Shown in pieces: positions 38,187 to 39,618 of a stretch of DNA of 39,618 nt. Position numbers and translations under genes: made by a program. Where the stretch lies: NCBI GenBank assembly GCA_947623625.1, contig CANQHD010000005.1, forward strand, positions 1-39,618, read 5' to 3'. The stretch comes from an uncultured Bacilli bacterium (GTDB taxonomy: Bacteria > Bacillota_I > Bacilli_A > RF39 > UBA660). The notes below the pieces were generated by a model. It did not search any database. It was given only the letters and a program-made list of their open reading frames with translations, and had not been told where the DNA came from. The stretch's first letter is position 1; each line of letters starts with the position of its first letter.

Positions 38187-39162
38187 GGAAATCCTCCTTA
38201 AATTTCTTTAATACTTGCATTATATCACAAAGTGTTTTACATTGAAATATTTTATTTTTGACATTTACTCCTGAGGGAATTCCCTTTAAATACCAAGCAA
38301 TATGACTTCTTATTTCAAGTACTGCATAGTGTTCACTTTTAAATTGATTTAAATATTTTAAATGATGAAGACACATATCTATTTTTTCTTGATAACTGAT
38401 CTTTTTTGGAAGAATTCCTTTATCAAGATATAAAACAGTATCTTTAATTAACCAAGGGTTTCCTAAAGCACCTCTTCCAATCATCACTGCATCGCATCCA
38501 GTTTCATTGAGCATTTTCTGGGCAAGAAAAGGCGTTGTTATATCACCATTTCCTATCACTGGAATATGAACGGTTTCCTTCACTTGCTTAATAATTTGCC
38601 AGTTGGATAATCCACTATACCCTTGACTTCTTGTCCTTGGATGAACAAAGATTGCACTTGCTCCTGCTTCCTCACAAATTTTTGCAATTTCACAAGCATT
38701 AATAGATTCTTGATCCCAACCACTTCTTATTTTTACAGTCACAGGAATAGAGATACTTTCAACTACTTGAGATACTATTTCAAAAACTTTATTCGGATTT
38801 TTTAAAAGAGCACTTCCAGCAGATGAGCGTACTGCAACTTTTGGAACAGGGCACCCCATATTAATATCAATAAATTGAATCGGATACATATCTGCTAAAA
38901 TTTTGGCAGCTTGTGCCATAACAGGAGCAGAAGAACCAAAAATCTGAATACCAACAGGGATTTTCAACGTCTCAATTCCCCTTAACATTTCAAATGTTTT
39001 TGAATTGTTTCGTACGACTGCTTCTGCACTAATCAGCTCTGTAACGGCATACCCTACACCCATTTCTTCACAAATTTTCATATAAGCTGGATTCGATACA
39101 CCCGCCATTGGAGCTAATCCCACTTGATTCTTTATTGGAACTGTCTTTATTTTCCACTGCAT
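38179..39162 (-). CDS. dusB: tRNA-dihydrouridine synthase
   Basis: LAPMAGVSNPAY, DINMGCPVPKV, GSALLKNP, VKIRSGWD, IGRGALGNPW. Confidence 0.96.
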   Translation of the reverse strand: MQWKIKTVPIKNQVGLAPMAGVSNPAYMKICEEMGVGYAVTELISAEAVVRNNSKTFEMLRGIETLKIPVGIQIFGSSAPVMAQAAKILADMYPIQFIDINMGCPVPKVAVRSSAGSALLKNPNKVFEIVSQVVESISIPVTVKIRSGWDQESINACEIAKICEEAGASAIFVHPRTRSQGYSGLSNWQIIKQVKETVHIPVIGNGDITTPFLAQKMLNETGCDAVMIGRGALGNPWLIKDTVLYLDKGILPKKISYQEKIDMCLHHLKYLNQFKSEHYAVLEIRSHIAWYLKGIPSGVNVKNKIFQCKTLCDIMQVLKKFKEDFHE

Positions 39163-39185
39163 TCACTATCAACCCTTTTTTAAAG

Positions 39186-39605
39186 TTATTGCTGTTTTTT
39201 TAATAAATCACGAATTTCTTCTAATAAAATGACTTCATCTGGTTTCTTAGTTGGAACAGATTCTTTTTCTTTTTTTTGTTCATGTTTTAATACGGTAAAT
39301 ATCTTTACCATAATAAAGATACAAATGGCAATAATTAAAAAATCAACAATAGACTGAATAAAAGAACCATACGCAATTGTTGCATCATTAATTTTAATAG
39401 ACAAATTGCTGAAATCTAGTCCGCCCAAAAAAACTCCAATCAAAGGCATTAAAACATCACTTACTAAACTTGTAACAATCTTTCCAAAAGCACCTCCGAT
39501 AATCACACCAACTGCCATATCAAAAACACTTCCACGAGAGATAAATTCCTTAAATTCATGAATAGGTTTTACAATTTTTTCTTTTTCTTCTTTGACTTTT
39601 TTCAC
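39186..39605 (-). CDS. mscL: large-conductance mechanosensitive channel
   Basis: FKEFISRGSVFDMAVGVIIGGAFGKIV and C-terminal EVILLEEIRDLLKK. Confidence 0.96.
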   Translation of the reverse strand: MKKVKEEKEKIVKPIHEFKEFISRGSVFDMAVGVIIGGAFGKIVTSLVSDVLMPLIGVFLGGLDFSNLSIKINDATIAYGSFIQSIVDFLIIAICIFIMVKIFTVLKHEQKKEKESVPTKKPDEVILLEEIRDLLKKQQ

Positions 39606-39618
39606 TTTCTACACCTCG

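Overview
This is a low-GC Firmicutes (Bacilli-type) chromosomal segment. It is mostly housekeeping and most genes are on the minus strand. The gene order recalls compressed Bacillus-type neighbourhoods: smpB/rnr/secG/mbl/spoIIQ/DUF1146/rpiB; rpmE/murA/fba; mntP/spoIIR/prmC/prfA/rpoE/argS/DUF1934; sigH/rlmB/mrnC/cysS; clpC/lysS/dusB. Several sporulation-associated genes are present (spoIIQ, spoIIR, gerQ, sigH, and a 48-codon cwlD remnant). Some of their usual partners (spoIID, spoIIID, cwlJ) are missing from the expected positions, so the lineage is either a streamlined sporulator or losing sporulation. The clearest accessory module is a two-gene operon, AAA15-type ATPase plus RloB-like TOPRIM protein (23198-25056), related to RloA/RloB and AbiL-type phage defence. 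It sits between a class A PBP gene and pduL. Other items for follow-up: a stand-alone MutS domain I-like protein, a tail-anchored protein with a possible pseudokinase-like motif, an unrecognised 395-aa helical protein beside the cwlD remnant, a missed 44-aa CxxC microprotein, and gene losses at rho and ctsR-mcsA-mcsB. No CRISPR array, tRNA, rRNA or transposase was seen. All family calls come from reading motifs and synteny; no database search was run.
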